Shown here one piece after another: positions 63,651-64,000 of a stretch of 64,000 nucleotides of DNA. The stretch's first letter is position 1; every line of letters starts with the position of its first letter. The position numbers were made by a program, and so were the translations under genes. This DNA is from an uncultured Thalassotalea sp. (GTDB lineage Bacteria > Pseudomonadota > Gammaproteobacteria > Enterobacterales > Alteromonadaceae). Under the pieces are notes generated by a model. That model had not been told where the DNA came from and searched no databases. It saw nothing but the letters and a program-made list of their open reading frames with translations. The stretch covers positions 114,460 through 178,459 of the forward strand of contig CANMZP010000005.1 in assembly GCA_947502355.1 (NCBI GenBank), read 5' to 3'.

Positions 63651-63743
63651 GGTGAGCTGGCCGAGTGGCTGAAGGCGCTCCCCTGCTAAGGGAGTATACA
63701 GTTTGTAGCTGTATCGAGAGTTCGAATCTCTCGCTCACCGCCA
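63651..63743 (+). tRNA. tRNA-Ser (anticodon GCU)
   Basis: 93 nt including encoded CCA. The acceptor pairs GGTGAGC with GCTCACC, the anticodon loop has GCT at 63685-63687, a long variable arm is present, and the T-loop contains TTCGAAT. First gene of the cluster, as after csrA in E. coli. Confidence 0.95.
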
Positions 63744-63773
63744 TTTTCTTTTTAAGGAAATGGCAAGACCTAA

Positions 63774-63850
63774 GGACGCGTAGCTCAGCTGGATAGAGTA
63801 CCTGGCTACGAACCAGGCGGTCGCAGGTTCGACTCCTGCCGCGTCCGCCA
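63774..63850 (+). tRNA. tRNA-Arg (anticodon ACG, first copy)
   Basis: 77 nt with encoded CCA. The acceptor pairs GGACGCG with CGCGTCC, the anticodon ACG is at 63808-63810 (A34 should be edited to inosine by TadA), and the T-loop is TTCGACT. Thirty bases after tRNA-Ser. Confidence 0.95.
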
Positions 63851-63941
63851 CTTTTCTCTAAGTGGATAAATATAGAGGCAGTATGATGTCAACATACTGG
63901 TAATTAAATAGTATTGAATTACAAAATCAAATGATGACCGC

Positions 63942-64000
63942 GGACGCGTAGCTCAGCTGGATAGAGTACCTGGCTACGAACCAGGCGGTCGCAGGTTCGA
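63942..64000 (+). tRNA. tRNA-Arg (anticodon ACG, second copy), cut by window end
   Basis: The first 59 nt are identical to the copy at 63774 and include anticodon ACG; the sequence stops in the T-arm at the window edge. Tandem tRNA-Arg(ACG) copies after csrA and tRNA-Ser are typical of gammaproteobacteria. Confidence 0.92.

Overview
The window is a stretch of a moderately AT-rich gammaproteobacterial chromosome. Gene content and order suggest a marine Alteromonadales bacterium, probably near Colwelliaceae or Shewanellaceae. The main clues are the blocks nadB<>rpoE-rseABC-lepAB-rnc-era-recO-pdxJ-acpS, barA<>rlmD-relA-mazG, pyrG-eno-ftsB-ispDF-truD-surE-pcm-nlpD-rpoS, mutS<>recA and recX-alaS-csrA-tRNAs. 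The taxonomic placement is inference. No rRNA, CRISPR array, intact insertion sequence or prophage was seen.

Region 1 (1-6.9 kb) is the least conventional part. A compact operon, probably already running at the left edge, encodes an ExbB/TolQ/MotA-type channel subunit, a protein with a possible degenerate actin/Hsp70 fold, two VWA proteins, two lipoproteins and a lipoprotein M48 metalloprotease with a LysM-like tail. Both VWA proteins carry the same N-terminal membrane motif with an Asp at residue 16, where ExbD/TolR/MotB carry their proton-binding Asp. This looks like a proton-driven envelope machine and is the best candidate here for an undescribed system.

Region 2 (7-31.3 kb) is mainly housekeeping: slyD, ygfZ, sdhE-ygfX, nadB, the sigma-E operon with a probable self-regulated promoter, lepA-lepB-rnc-era-recO-pdxJ-acpS, a LysR gene flanked by two gene remnants (an EAL-domain tail and a frameshifted small gene), barA, rlmD, relA, mazG, an unknown conserved-looking protein and yjbQ.

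Region 3 (31.5-46.4 kb) holds pyrG, eno, ftsB-ispD-ispF-truD-surE-pcm-yqaA-nlpD, rpoS, mutS and recA. recA has a textbook LexA box.

Region 4 (46.5-59.6 kb) separates recA from recX. Its first part is an accessory cluster: TonB receptor, AraC regulator, Tat-exported flavin amine oxidase, cytochrome c, a wrecked sulfatase gene, a small membrane protein and an MFS transporter. The TonB receptor promoter and the araC/oxidase intergenic region share the same operator, a 21-bp-period direct repeat, so they probably form one regulon. Next come metA-metH, preceded by a three-unit MetJ operator.

Region 5 (59.7-64 kb) is recX-alaS-csrA followed by tRNA-Ser(GCU) and tandem tRNA-Arg(ACG) genes. The last tRNA is cut by the window end.
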